DNA of 19,406 nt from Monoraphidium neglectum (lineage: Eukaryota; Chlorophyta; Chlorophyceae; Sphaeropleales; Selenastraceae), in the NCBI RefSeq assembly GCF_000611645.1, contig NW_014013335.1, positions 7,823 through 27,228 of the forward strand. Reading direction: 5' to 3'. Positions 1-10,343 of the stretch are shown piece after piece. Below the pieces are notes generated by a model, which had not been told where the DNA came from, ran no database searches, and was given only the letters and a program-made list of their open reading frames with translations. How positions within the stretch are numbered: the first letter of the stretch is position 1; each line of letters begins with the position of its first letter. The position numbers and the translations under genes are program-made.

Positions 1-1798
1 GCACAGGTCGGGACGCGGGGCCGGGAGGGGGGGAGGGTGCCTCCAGTGACGAGAAGGACGCGGGGCAGGCAGGCCGCGAGGCAGGGAGGGGGGGGGGCTG
101 CAGGTGCTGCTTTCCCTTTGTCGCGCTGGCCCCCCTTCCGGCGTCACGGGCCGCGCTGCAGATGAGGCGAGATCCATGCGTGTCAGCGGCCGCGGCCCAC
201 CAGCCAGATACCATCCACGTCGAAGCCGAGGCGCTGGCGAGCTCTGAGGTGGACAAGGCAGGCAAGGGAGGTGGATGAGCGATCTTTCAAAGCACGCCGG
301 GCAGCTACCAGTCTGACGCTGGGCCGTGCGCCAGCCTTCCGCCCACCCCAGGGTGCAGGCGGGGCCCGGGCCGCCCGCAGCCGGCGCGCGCCCCGCGCCG
401 CGCCCGGCCGCCGCGCACCTGCGGGCGTCGCCAGTTTCACGACTTGGGCCGCCGGTGTGGCGGGCACCGCGCATCTGGTGAAAAACATGAGAGCGATGTC
501 GTTGGTATCGTCTTGGTAGTCGGGATGGGTGAAAACCTTGGACAGGGAGTAGGGGACGCCCTCCGTGTCGGGCGCGTCGTAGGCCGTCCAGGCGCCTGGC
601 AGCCGTGGAGCATAGGGGGAGTAAGCGCTTGCGGGAGTGGGGGCGCTTTCGAGATCCGGCCATGTGCGGGGCGGGCGACGCGAGAAGACGCGCTCCGAGC
701 CACGTGGGGGGGCGCTGGCTTGTTGTTTCGCCGGTCCACTGCTGGAATGCCGCCAGACTGGGCCAGAGGCGCACGCAGGCAACCTCGGCCGGACTGCGCC
801 TCGGACCGGTTCCCCCCCTCCCTCCCCCCTCTCTGTGCACACTATACCCACACCCGCTCACCGGCGTAAACTGCGAACTTCTTTGAGCTTTTCACGCCGC
901 ACTGCGTGACATGATCGGTGATAGCGGTAGGATTGATTGAGCGTGTCGTGGTCGCCCGCTTCTGGAGCCATCCAGGCTCTCTGGATTGGACTTTCAAGCA
1001 TCAACGTTGTGTGATTGAGATCCAAGTGGCTACCGCCCGCGCCGATCAAAGCAGGCGTGCACAGGAAATACCTGCGAGCATGAGGGCAGACCCATCTGAT
1101 CGAGGCCGAAAATCAGGGGTGGCTGCGCTCCGCCTGCTGCTTGTCACAAGCGGAGGGAGGGAGATGCCATGCGCGACCCGCCCGCTCACGTGCGCTGCAG
1201 TGAGCCCGACGTCCTCGCGAATGAGGGTCGCGCCGCACACGCCAAACTTGCCCTCCATAATCCCCAGCTGATACTTGAACCTGCAGCGGGGCGGTTGAGA
1301 GCGCGTTTTTTTGGGGGGGAGGGGGCGGCATGACCTGAGAGCGGGCAGCGTGCCCGCAGTAAAGTGCGCGGGCATGCCAGGGGTCAGGTCGGGCTGGCTG
1401 CTGTTTTTGATGCCATAGGTGCGATGGCCTGGCTTCCGCTGCTCTGAGCCGCATCAGTCGAAGGAGGCATAGCATGACCTGGCCGCCGCTGCCAGGCTGG
1501 TTGGCGGGAGCGCGGCAGTGCGCTGCTCATGCTGGCGCTTTTCACCGGAGTCCGCCATTTCCAGCAAGCTGGACACCCCATGGCTTCGATGGCCCGCTGC
1601 TTGCACACGGCTGAATGCAACAAGGACGTGTGGTATGGGGGCGCACCTGTTCTGCGGGGCGGTCTTGCCGCCGACCACGGAGGGCGTCACGGTCCCGCTG
1701 CCCGGCGCAGCACAAGACGCACTCGCCAGGAGCGCTGCGGCCACCGCTGCCGCCAACAGTAGCGGGTATGCGGACTTCTGGGTGAATGGTTTCCTCAT
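1..1798 (-). CDS. Secreted trypsin-like serine protease, copy 1 (3' part beyond the left edge)
   Basis: S1-family serine endopeptidase, predicted secreted. Exons read on the minus strand: 1798-1647, 1280-1190, 901-862, 595-419 and 243-201. The intron opening at 200 runs off the window. All introns are GT...CAG with phases 2,0,1,1,2. The ATG at 1798 gives a signal peptide (MRK start, then an Ala/Leu-rich core, about residues 10-30) and a short propeptide ending TVTPS, then VVGG from residue 41. The CGATLI segment and TAAH|C supply His81, with AAH and C on two exons. NDIAL supplies Asp127. The STWMVSGW segment ends the last visible exon. The Ser/GDSGGP exons and any PAN domain must lie to the left. 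The frame stays open upstream of 1798 with another ATG, so the start is a choice. It is paralogous to the two copies at 4625-8475 and 10927-14345. Family call is very sure; exon edges are inferred from sequence. Confidence 0.85.
1306..1325. repeat. T7-G7-A-G5 homopolymer tract in an intron
   Basis: On the plus strand a run of seven T (1306-1312) is followed by seven G (1313-1319), an A and five G (1321-1325). It lies in the first intron of protease copy 1, ending about 25 nt from the acceptor of the His exon at 1280. In transcript orientation this is a C-rich then A-rich stretch and may act as part of the polypyrimidine tract. Related poly-C/poly-A tracts occur in introns of the two other copies. 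Confidence 0.7.
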
Positions 1799-1828
1799 CA
1801 CGCCCTGGGTGTTAGGTACGTCAGCGGC

Positions 1829-1838
1829 GGTGTAACCC
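1829..1838 (-). promoter_or_regulatory. GGGTTACACC leader motif upstream of copy 1
   Basis: The minus-strand ten-mer GGGTTACACC lies 30 nt upstream of the copy 1 ATG. The identical ten-mer occurs 17 nt upstream of the copy 2 ATG at 8493-8502. It may be left over from the gene duplication or be a shared 5' leader or core-promoter element. Copy 3 does not show it next to its ATG. Function is unknown. Confidence 0.3.
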
Positions 1839-4257
1839 ATGCCAAGAAGAAGGTCGCGCACTTGGCCACTGGCAAGCGGCGTACCACAGCAGCCGGTGCT
1901 GGCGTGCGTGAATAGGCAGATCAACGCACGTCCTTGATTCTGATATCACTATCGGAGCCCCCACAAGCGACGTAGTGATACTGTAGAGATCCGGTCACAG
2001 TCTGTAACCACGCACGACGGCTTTCAATATGCTGGTTATGATGGTGTGGTGTAACATTTTGCTTTTTCGAGATCCTGCCTTTACTCGAGGAGTGGTGCGT
2101 GTGTTGCTGGGGTGCGAAATGGCTCGTGCGCCCTGCAGTGGTCGGCCCCCGACTGCTGCATAGCTGTTTGCCTCCTTGGCGGCCCGACGCGCCACAAACA
2201 AGCCCTCCATGGCCTTCAAGCACCTGTGATCACACAGAATACCCGAAGTGCAGCCACTTTGACCAGCGGAACGTGGGCGCTGCTTGGTTCCGTAGTTACT
2301 ACTTTATACTACTCATACAGTTGCAAGCGCGGACTGGAAACCCTCAGTGCAGACGCATTACCTTACCATACAACACATCACAATACTTTGCACAGCTGCT
2401 GCGGCCTCTTTCTGTGCTGTTGCAGGTGTGTGCTGGCGAATGGATTCTAGAAGGGTCTGTGGGTGCCCTCGGTTTCTTTGTATTGGGTCCGGGGTCAGCC
2501 AGGGTTCATCACCACCAATGGCTGGCCAGCCGTTGGCTCGGCCTAGAATCCCTTCACCACGAGCTTTGAGCATTTACATACTGCATAACGTTGACAACAT
2601 GACACTGCACTACACAGGTTTTAGCTTTGCCAGCGGCGACAAGAACACCCTTTGGACAAGGGAGAACCCCCGCCTCTGTGAGCACAGGTGACGCCCTTTA
2701 TGGCAGAGGGCGGAGGCGGCGGGTGCGGGATGCAGTGAGACGGCACTTGCCTTCTATAATCCAAGGGGATTGATTATAGCGCCTAGGTGATTTGGGAACC
2801 TTTTGGCAGCACCATCTCAAATCAAAACATGGTGATATCGCGGCTTGATGAATTCAGCCGGCAACCTACAGCGAATGGACCAGGAGGGGGCACACGAACT
2901 GGTGCAACGCGCCATTTTAGGCAGGCGGGTGTAGGTCATGCGCATCGCATGGCTGACCGCAAGCTGCATCGCTGTATGCGCTGAGGCAAAGCGTCAACCC
3001 TGCACCCATAAGCTGCCACTACAACTTGGATGATATCCCTAGGTGTCATTTATGAAGCTGTCGCAAAGACCGTTGAAGGAAAGCCTGAAACCTTGATGAT
3101 GCCTAAGGATTGCATCCAAAAGCTTCAACTTAAACCTTGGGCTTCCCTGGACCTCGAGCCTTGGAGTGACAGCTGATTGTGCTGCCCCTGCTGCAAGACG
3201 TGTGTGTGTTCACGCCCGGGTGGGGCGAGCAAACCGCCGAGCCTTGATGCATGCCGGTGAATGCAATGCATGCAGGCGGTGCTGAGACGGCTGGCCCCCC
3301 ATCCCCCAGCCACTTGAAATGCCATTGCGCTCACGCCGACGCCCTTCAACCACTGGCTGGCGTCTCCCTGCACCGCCGCTCTCGTGAGGGCAAGCTTGCG
3401 CCATAATGCGTGCACCAACCCAGCAACAACCTGCCCGCACTGAATACGCCACATGAAACCAACTCAGCAGAGAGATTTACCCTGGACACGCCAGCTCATA
3501 GGCAGGAACTCAGGCATGTCCTTCATGCGTGCACAATCCGAGTGCTGCAAAGCAACAGCGCTTCAGCTCACGCATCGGGACGCGCGGCATCGCACGTGCA
3601 CACTTCGAATGGGCAATATGCAAATGATGAGAAGCAGATGGCCTCCACAGTTTGGAGCCAGTGCTTCTCTTTGCAAGCAGGTCCTACGAAGCAGATTTCA
3701 GGGTGATGGTTTCAGAAGAGAAGGGGCGGCTGTGCAGTGGCGCACATATGCGAGCAGGCAACGCAAAGCCTGGCAAGCAAGCGGCAGTGCTCGGATTTAA
3801 TCACGTTTGTATGCAAGTGAGTGTGCGGTGCCGCAGGGTGTGTATGCAGAAGGTGCAGGCGTCCCACCAAAATAGTGACAAATGCACCGCATGCAGCGGG
3901 ATTCATGTTGTGAGCAGGCAGCGCATGTGCGGGCGCACGTGTCGAGGAACGACAAGCTTGCACAGTTGCATTCCGCAGATCAGTTCATATCTGATTACGG
4001 TCGGCGCGCACAAACTAGACAAGCAGGTTTTGAGGTGGACCGCCGTAAGGCAAAGGGGCGTGAGACTGAACCTCGCGAGCCGCCAGGAAATGCATGATGC
4101 GGTGTGGACAAAGGGCAAAGAGCTTCCTTCATCCCTTCCCGCGAGCTTCAAAATCCTGGTCAAGTGCGCATGTCAATAAAATGGCGCATGGACAAGCCAA
4201 AGAAGGCATCCGCGCCTGCATCAATTGTCCTGGGGGGAAAACAAAGGGTGTGCGCTG

Positions 4258-4320
4258 TTTATTCCCAAGCGCTCGTGTGAGCAACGAGCTCACGGGGAAA
4301 GGTCAGCCGATAGCTTTACA
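4258..4320 (-). terminator. Candidate polyadenylation region of protease copy 2
   Basis: On the minus strand, a TGTAA pentamer (4320-4316, the usual chlorophyte polyadenylation signal) lies about 305 nt after the stop codon of copy 2. AATAAA (4263-4258) follows about 50 nt later. Either could direct 3'-end formation. Both short motifs can arise by chance. Confidence 0.35.
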
Positions 4321-4624
4321 ACTTGCGGGGTTGACGAGCCACGCAAGCTGCACGCAGGCGGGGCGTCTGACGTTGAGACGCAGACATCGGCAGAGCCGTG
4401 GCAGCCAGTGACAAGTGGTGACAATGGCCGTTGGGAGGGCAGAGGTCCAGTTGGTGGCAGAGGAGAGAAGCAGTTCAAAGAAACACGCCAGAAATAAGCC
4501 CGCTTTGGCAGCTGATTTGGAGGTTGGTGGCTTCTCCGGCAGCGTTGGTCCAACTGCCGCACAGAACAGCAAACTCCAGCCGTCATTTCGAGGGGAGGCA
4601 AGGGGCGTGTTTGATGACGCATGC

Positions 4625-7600
4625 CTAGGAGGTGTAGACGTACTTAGCCCTCCAGGAGCCGATGGGGGTGCGTGCGCAGCTGAACTTGCGCTCGTCTCCG
4701 GTGGTGCACAGCCTCACGGGGACAAAGGGGGCGTGCAGATCGCAGAAGGTGGTGTCCGCGTTCCTGCCCGGCTTCACGTTCAGGCTGAATGCGGCACACC
4801 CCTTCTTCGTGTTGGCCGCGGCGGCGCAGGCGGCCTGGCATTCGGTGAAGCCCTGGCCGGCCTTGAGCTTTGTGGACTTGGAGGGCTTGGCGAACCAGCT
4901 GCTGGTGTTTGAGACCTGGACGAATGTCAGGTCGGCCGTGGCAACACAAGCCTTCTTCACCTGCATGCACATGACAGCCATCAACATATTGATGATGATG
5001 TTTGAAGGCGTGAGCGGGTTCAGGTGAGCAGCAGCCGCACAGGCTTACAAGGTGATGCTGGGAGCTGTGATGGTGGGAGGGGCAGCCTGTACTGCGCCGC
5101 CAGTGCAAAAGCCCAGCTGCGCCTGACACCTGCCCTTGCAGCGTGCCCTACTTGGAATATGATTGGCTTCCAGGAATACATTGCTGCAAGTCCATTGACA
5201 AATGTAAAATCAACAAGCGCAGCAGTCAATAATGCTACAATCGATTGTGTCTGTCACGGCGACTCATTTTCCTTGTACCAATCAAGCGCCATCCAACTGT
5301 CGTCAGCCGAAAGCGCAACCCACCGCGTCCAGCTGCCAGCCGATGTACTCCAGGTAGAAAGGAACCGACGCGTAGACGCCAGGGTTGCCGGCTTGACCGC
5401 ATCCATTCCTGCGAGGGCGCCGTGCGAGGAGGGGCAGCGAGGTTGAGCGAGCGCGGTGGCCGCAGAACGTCCAAAGGTGTCGAGAGCTGCGCCACCCTCG
5501 AACCCACCAACACCTTGAGGGCCGATGCTCCATCCCTCCTTGCACGAGCAATGTGCCCGTTGTTGCGAGGCCGGGTTCATTTCAGCGCAGCAAAACACGC
5601 GCTCTCACCCGTACGAGACAACGCCAACAAGGCGGTCGTCCGCGGCAGTGCCAGCCAGGGGGTTGGCGGCGTTCTTGACGTTGAAGGTCAGCGGGCCGCC
5701 GCTGTCGCCTGCAACGCAACGGGCACAGAGAGAGCAGGGCGGTCGAGGCGCGTCGCGTGGCCGCGAGGGCTCCTGATGCATGGCCTTCCTGCATGTCATT
5801 GCCTGGGGTGCAGGTCAGCAAAGGAAGCGAAGGAAGCTAGGTGCGTGGCAGCAGGCTGGCCCGCCGCGACACCTACCCTGGCAGGAGTCCTGGACGGGCA
5901 CGCTGCCGCCATCCACCTTGGGCAGCCCCGTTGTGCTGCGGAGACACGGGCATCGTGAGGTATTTTGTTAGCGCATGCAGGAGAGTACGAGCGCACGCAA
6001 GAGTGGGCCAGGGGTGAGAAACAACGCAGCGCCCCACTGCGCCCAGGGACATGAAAACAGCACTCCTTTCCGTGGCAAGAGCTTGGTCACGCGACCAGCT
6101 TCTGAAAGCGCTTGGAGTATGCGTGAGTCTGGAGGGCATATGTCCCTGTAGCGGGTGAAGGCTGCGCACAGCGCGGAGCACTTTCCTGGCGGCAATACTG
6201 ACTGGTATACGATCACTGCTTGCTTGATTCAAACCAAAAGAGCGCGGATGACCCATGCGTGCTCACCAGATGTTTGTGGGGTCGTTCTGCGAGTCGGCGC
6301 AGGTGGGGTTGTACTTCAACAGCGCGTACTGCAGCTTCTCAGGGGTGGCACCCTCTTGCCCCTCCGCGTCCGCGCCTTGAGAGGTAGTGCCCCTGTGCAG
6401 GCGGGACGAGGGCAGCGGTCACTCGGTGGGGCGGACCACTTCGACATTGGACAAACCGCTGCGTGCTTATGCCCCCCCCCCCAAAAAAATGCTTCAAGGG
6501 CAAAAAAGGTGAAGGTTTGGGGTACAGCTCCAGCTAAGATCTGCGGAGAGAGTTGACAAAGCGCTGCCCTGCAGTGCACATCTGCCCGCCCGTGTCAGCT
6601 CGGTCGACCCAATGTCGTCTATCCGCACCCTCTATTGCTGCTGTGCGGGACGCGTTGCTTTACCCCAATCCTGCCTCACCATCCTCGGCCCTGCTCACCA
6701 GCCAGAAACCACCCAGGTCGACGCGTTGGCAGCGGCAAACTCTGCGACACAGCGGGTGAGCAAGGAGTGCGTGGTGAGGGCAGCACAACGACCACCACTT
6801 AGCAGAGCGTCTCATAGAGTCCATGGCGTCTGCCTTGAGGTGCAGACACGGGCACCCAGCTGTGGGGCTTGAGTTGGCCGCCCGAGCTCATCATTGTCCC
6901 TATGCATGCGTGCCCGCCGAGCATGTCCGCCTCAATGTTCTCAAGTCGTGATGGTGCCCACCTGCAGCCGTGGCGAGCTTGACCACCTGGACGTTGGGCG
7001 TCCCTGGAGTCACACACTGCGTCAGGAAGACGATCGCCACATCGTTGTTGTACTCCTCCTCGCCGTTGGCCTTTACCTTGCCATACAAGCTGCGCGCAAG
7101 GAGGAGGCGGCAGGGCTGTTCAAAAGAGTGCAGCATTGCTAGGTGACTGCGCACACTGCAGCAGCAGCAGCAACACCAGCAGGTGGCAATACATCAGCAT
7201 GAGTAGTGCGAGACCCACTTGCTCAATCCCCCAATCAAGGCCACCTCCCCCCTCCGCCAAATTCCTTGCGCGACACGTGGTTTGCACGCGGCACACCAAG
7301 GCATGGTTGCAAAGCTGTGTGGGGTTTGGTGTCTGAACCTACGGGTGGTTGAGGACCTTGGAGATGGCAAATGGTGAGCCCTCAGTGTTGGCGTTGTCGT
7401 AGTTGGTGTAGGCGCCTGGGTGCAGTGTGGCGGGTTGAGGGGTGCGGGCCGGGTTGTCAGAGGCAGAGTCGTAATTGGGATCCTTGATGTTGATTGCATG
7501 GATGTTGACCCGTGTGTGAAGTAGACTTCACTGGGGGTGGCGGGGCTGGAAGAGAGTTGTGGCAGGTGCCGGAAATTGGGGCACAGACACGAGGTGCAGC

Positions 7601-8475
7601 ACCGAATCTCCAGCAGACTGGAAGACAGTCTGTGTTGCATGCGCACCTGCGTAGATCTGGTACTTCTTTGAGGCCTTGATGGTGCACTGTGGCAGGCACG
7701 CATATGAGGGAGTGCATGAGAAAAGCCATGTCAGCTGATAGGTGGAGCCGCACGACCCGCCAGCAGCAATACTGCACCGCCCACGCACCCAGCCAGAGCG
7801 CCCCACCCGGCAAGCACGCAGCCCTGCCCTGCCAGTCGCACCCAGCAGGGCCCTGCCGGTGCTCGGCGTGCCCCACGTGCGCCCTGTACGCTCACGTGCG
7901 CGGCAGAGAGCGCCACATCCTCACGGATCAGGGACGCGCCGCATGCGCCCGACTTGCCGACCTTGACCCCGAGCTGGTAAAGGAACCTGGGTCATGTGGG
8001 GATTTGACGGCGTGGGTGTTAGTGTCAAGGCATGATTGCAGCATTGTCAACGTCGCAGGACGGGTGCAGCTGGTTGGGAAAAAGTATTCAGACGCGATAG
8101 GTGGCATTCAGATGTGGCAAGGCGTGTATATCATCTTCAGGAAGCAGGCGGGTCAGGGTTGATAGGTGTGCGTCGGGCGTGCCAAATGATTGGCTTGCGA
8201 TTAGTCAACGACCAACACGGTGAGGGTAGCTGGCCCGGCCATGTGCAAAGCGCTACAGAACAGGCGGCAGTCGCCTGCTAGATGTATCAAACGCTGGCAA
8301 GGCCCGGGTGGTCCACATGCACGGAGGCGCACCTGGCCTGGGGAGCCGTGGCACCGCCCACGATGGAGGGGGTCACGCTGACACCCTCGCTGGGGACTGC
8401 AAGCGCAGCCAGGGCTGCCACTGCCCCAAGCAGAAACACCACGGCTGGCATCGCTTGGAAGCCAGCTTGCCTCAT
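4625..8475 (-). CDS. Secreted trypsin-like serine protease with C-terminal PAN/Apple-like domain, copy 2
   Basis: Complete S1 protease of 407 aa from 11 exons (minus strand): 8475-8333, 7986-7896, 7686-7647, 7415-7343, 7089-6962, 6741-6699, 6392-6267, 5935-5877, 5708-5609, 5408-5324, 4960-4625. All introns are GT...AG and the total is 1,224 nt. Signal peptide is residues 1-26 (ending ALALA-like), propeptide 27-37 ending TPS, and IVGG from residue 38. The triad is His78 (SAAH|C), Asp132 (NNDVA) and Ser237 (GDSGGP). Asp231 in QDSCQGDSGGP is chymotrypsin position 189, predicting cleavage after Lys/Arg. SYG...GNPGVY matches the 215-228 pocket loop. Disulfide cysteines of the C42-C58, C168-C182 and C191-C220 types are present. 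The last exon (residues 297-407) has seven Cys with a C-x3-C-x9-C-AAF core, typical of PAN/Apple ligand-binding modules. It carries two introns absent from copy 3. An upstream in-frame ATG (8517) would lengthen the N-terminus. Function is sure; physiological substrate is unknown. Confidence 0.9.
6472..6489. repeat. C11-A7 homopolymer tract in an intron
   Basis: Eleven C (6472-6482) followed by seven A (6483-6489) on the plus strand. It lies in the intron of protease copy 2 between the exons ending at 6699 and starting at 6392, about 80 nt before the acceptor. In the transcript it reads as U7G11, so it is not a polypyrimidine tract. G-run structure is possible. Confidence 0.7.
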
Positions 8476-8492
8476 GTTGGCTGCGCGAAGGG

Positions 8493-8502
8493 GGTGTAAC
8501 CC
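8493..8502 (-). promoter_or_regulatory. GGGTTACACC leader motif upstream of copy 2
   Basis: This is the same minus-strand ten-mer as at 1829-1838, here 17 nt upstream of the copy 2 ATG. If the upstream ATG at 8517 is the real start, the motif is inside the coding sequence. Its role is unknown. Confidence 0.3.
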
Positions 8503-9404
8503 GGCTGCAGAGGTCAAACACCTCGTAACTCAGTAACGCGTGCAGGCTGCAATCGTGCGAGACGTTATCGCAAATTCGAATCGCATGTGCTGTGGGGTTT
8601 CGTGCTGAACGGACTGGTTACGTTCTACCTGTTCCACGGTGTTTCCGTGGCCGGTCCCCTCGTACCGAGTGCCAACATCATCATGCCGGGCCAGTTTACC
8701 GACGTGGCCACGTGTTTTTTGTCATCATAAAAATTTCTGGAGTTTCAGCCGACAGTTGACACCTGGTTGCAGGGCGGGTGATGGCAGGCAGCGGCGGCTC
8801 GGCTGGCGGGCAGGTGACGTGACAGACCTGGCGGCGGGGAGGCGGCGACCCGCGCAAACATTACTCCTGATTGCCTAGCACGCGCCTACACACGACGAGG
8901 CTAGCAGTGGTTAAAAATAGTTTATGATCATGGTGAAAAGGTTTCGCACCTCAAATTGCAGGTGTGTGATCGAATTTGTTGGAAACATCTGTGCTGCTGG
9001 CTGCGATCTCGTCACCTCGGACAGGGCCATGCTGAGCAGGGCCACCACGGCCTGCAGAGGCCTGCAGCTCCGCTGCTTTGGTGAAAATCTGTGTGGCCAT
9101 TTATTTCCCCTGCTGGTGTTTGCCACCGCCATCCGAAGCACTGGCTGCATTTCCACGCAGGGCCACAAAGCTGTCGTCACCGTGACTCCAAAGCGGCACT
9201 CTGTCCGGAATGCACAACCAAGGTTGCCTGCAGGTGGGTTTGCTGACGATGGCCTTGTAAGCTCTTGCTATTATGTACCAAGTTGCCGAGCAGCAGGGCC
9301 TTCTTGTCACGCGCAACCAGCTCCGGCGCGCAGCCAGCTCCGAGTGAGCCGCCGCCTGACCTTCCGCCTTCCGCCCAGACCTCATCGCCCTTCAGGCCGG
9401 GCCG

Positions 9405-9430
9405 GCAACTGCTCTTGCAAGAGCAGTTGC
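9405..9430. repeat. 26-nt perfect palindrome without a loop
   Basis: GCAACTGCTCTTG is followed directly by its exact reverse complement CAAGAGCAGTTGC, with the axis between 9417 and 9418. Allowing one bulged base (9431), the arms extend by about five more G-C pairs (9400-9404 with 9432-9436). It sits in the spacer between protease copies 2 and 3. It could form a cruciform or a hairpin RNA, or be a dyad protein-binding site. It is too short and isolated to call a transposon terminus. Confidence 0.8.
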
Positions 9431-10040
9431 TCGGCCTGCTCTTCCCTGCATCTCTGTAATGTTCGTCCTGCGCGTGTAAGTCAGTGTATGATTACTCTTC
9501 TGCCAATCAGCCTTTGGGGAGGAGACCGGGGGCAGCAGGGCCACGCCAAAGCACGCAGCAGCCGCGCACCCCGCTCTGGGCCCAGAGCAGCTAGCCTGAG
9601 ACAGGTAGAATGACACTTGCAGCCGCCCCCAGACGGGAAGCTGGACGCTCAACTAGGCCGATCAAGTGTTGGATTGAACACGCGTGCATCTGTCAGGGCC
9701 GCCAGCCCGCCCGGAGCCCATAGTGCACAGGCGCCCGTCGTGCACAACGTTCTTGCTCGTCTGCTGTCTCTGTCACAGTCCATGCTGGGTCAGTGTAACA
9801 AGCAAGCCCTTTTGCCCTGTCGCGCCGCACACTCCACTGGTGGCTGCCACGCTTACATCAGGTGTTGGCGGGGTCGTGGGGCCAGCAAACTACCGCTGCG
9901 TTGCAACCACAGCCGCGTGCAAATGGAGCTCCTGTTGCCCTTGCCTTCAAGGGGAAGAGCACTGGCACTGACCGAATGCCACGCCAGTGTCAGAGACCAA
10001 GTCCACTTGTGCATGGACTCTAATTGGCAGGTTGGATGAT

Positions 10041-10343
10041 CTAATAAATAACCTCATGCAGGCAAAGCGGGTCAACATGCACACAGTGGTCTGCACAGAT
10101 TTGCAGCCGCAGCCTGCAGCGGCAAGCCCTGCCGCAACCCCGCTGCGCCGGCACAAACTGGCCGTTCACAGTCACAATCTGGGGGGTCAAGATACAGTGT
10201 CGTAGAGGTCCTGGACCAATAAAGCGCGCTGGCCGTGGCTCGCACCATGATGGCGTCAAAGACATGCCAGGGCCGGGAGAGGTCGGCAAAGGGCCCGCCC
10301 ATCGAGTGCGAGCTCCAGCACTCGGCGCCATCGGCCCCTGGAG
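10041..10343 (-). CDS. Possible exon pair of an unrecognised gene or relic
   Basis: On the minus strand a stretch beginning after a CTCCAG acceptor-like site (about 10343) reads as an open frame with mostly C/G third positions. It includes the peptide SHSMGGPFADLSRPWHVFDA and ends at ATG|GTGCGAG, a donor-like site. About 67 nt later, after CCCCCCAG, a second open stretch starts IVTVNGQFVPAQRG and reaches a stop at 10041. Both junctions are phase 0, so the two would join in frame. I see no start codon exon upstream and recognise no family. It could be the tail of a small gene between the protease copies, a decayed gene, or chance. It overlaps the region expected to hold the 3' UTR of copy 3. 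Confidence 0.22.
   Translation of the reverse strand, partial: LQGPMAPSAGARTRWAGPLPTSPGPGMSLTPSWCEPRPARFIGPGPLRHCILTPQIVTVNGQFVPAQRGCGRACRCRLRLQICADHCVHVDPLCLHEVIY

Larger units (their letters stand above)
1799..4624. other. Spacer between protease copies 1 and 2, no convincing gene
   Basis: This spacer runs from just upstream of copy 1's start codon to the stop codon of copy 2. It should contain the promoter and 5' leader of copy 1 at its left end and the 3' UTR of copy 2 at its right end. Open frames of up to about 175 codons exist on the plus strand (for example 3652-4179). They lack the C/G third-position bias of the real exons, contain no motif I recognise, and I do not call them. A short hairpin is visible at 2754-2779 (CTATAATC / GATTATAG arms). 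The base composition is less GC-rich than in the exons. Confidence 0.6.

Noticed and set aside
183..851. Whole 222-codon minus-strand frame as one protein
   Set aside because: Only 595-419 is protease-like, and clear CAG acceptor and GT donor sites bound it. The flanks are intron.
1944..1980. Small inverted repeat (TATCACTA / TAGTGATA) upstream of copy 1
   Set aside because: Eight-base arms with a long spacer are expected by chance and match no known site.
3652..4179. 175-codon plus-strand open frame in the spacer
   Set aside because: It has no recognisable motif, mixed third-position bases unlike the real exons, and lies where the copy 2 3' region and spacer are expected.
8574..8582. ATTCGAATC, resembling a tRNA T-loop
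   Set aside because: The flanking bases do not form a T stem, and no acceptor, D or anticodon arm can be folded around it.
8924..9613. 229-codon plus-strand open frame
   Set aside because: Composition is irregular, rich in Cys, Arg and Ser without pattern. It contains the loop-less palindrome and has no domain.
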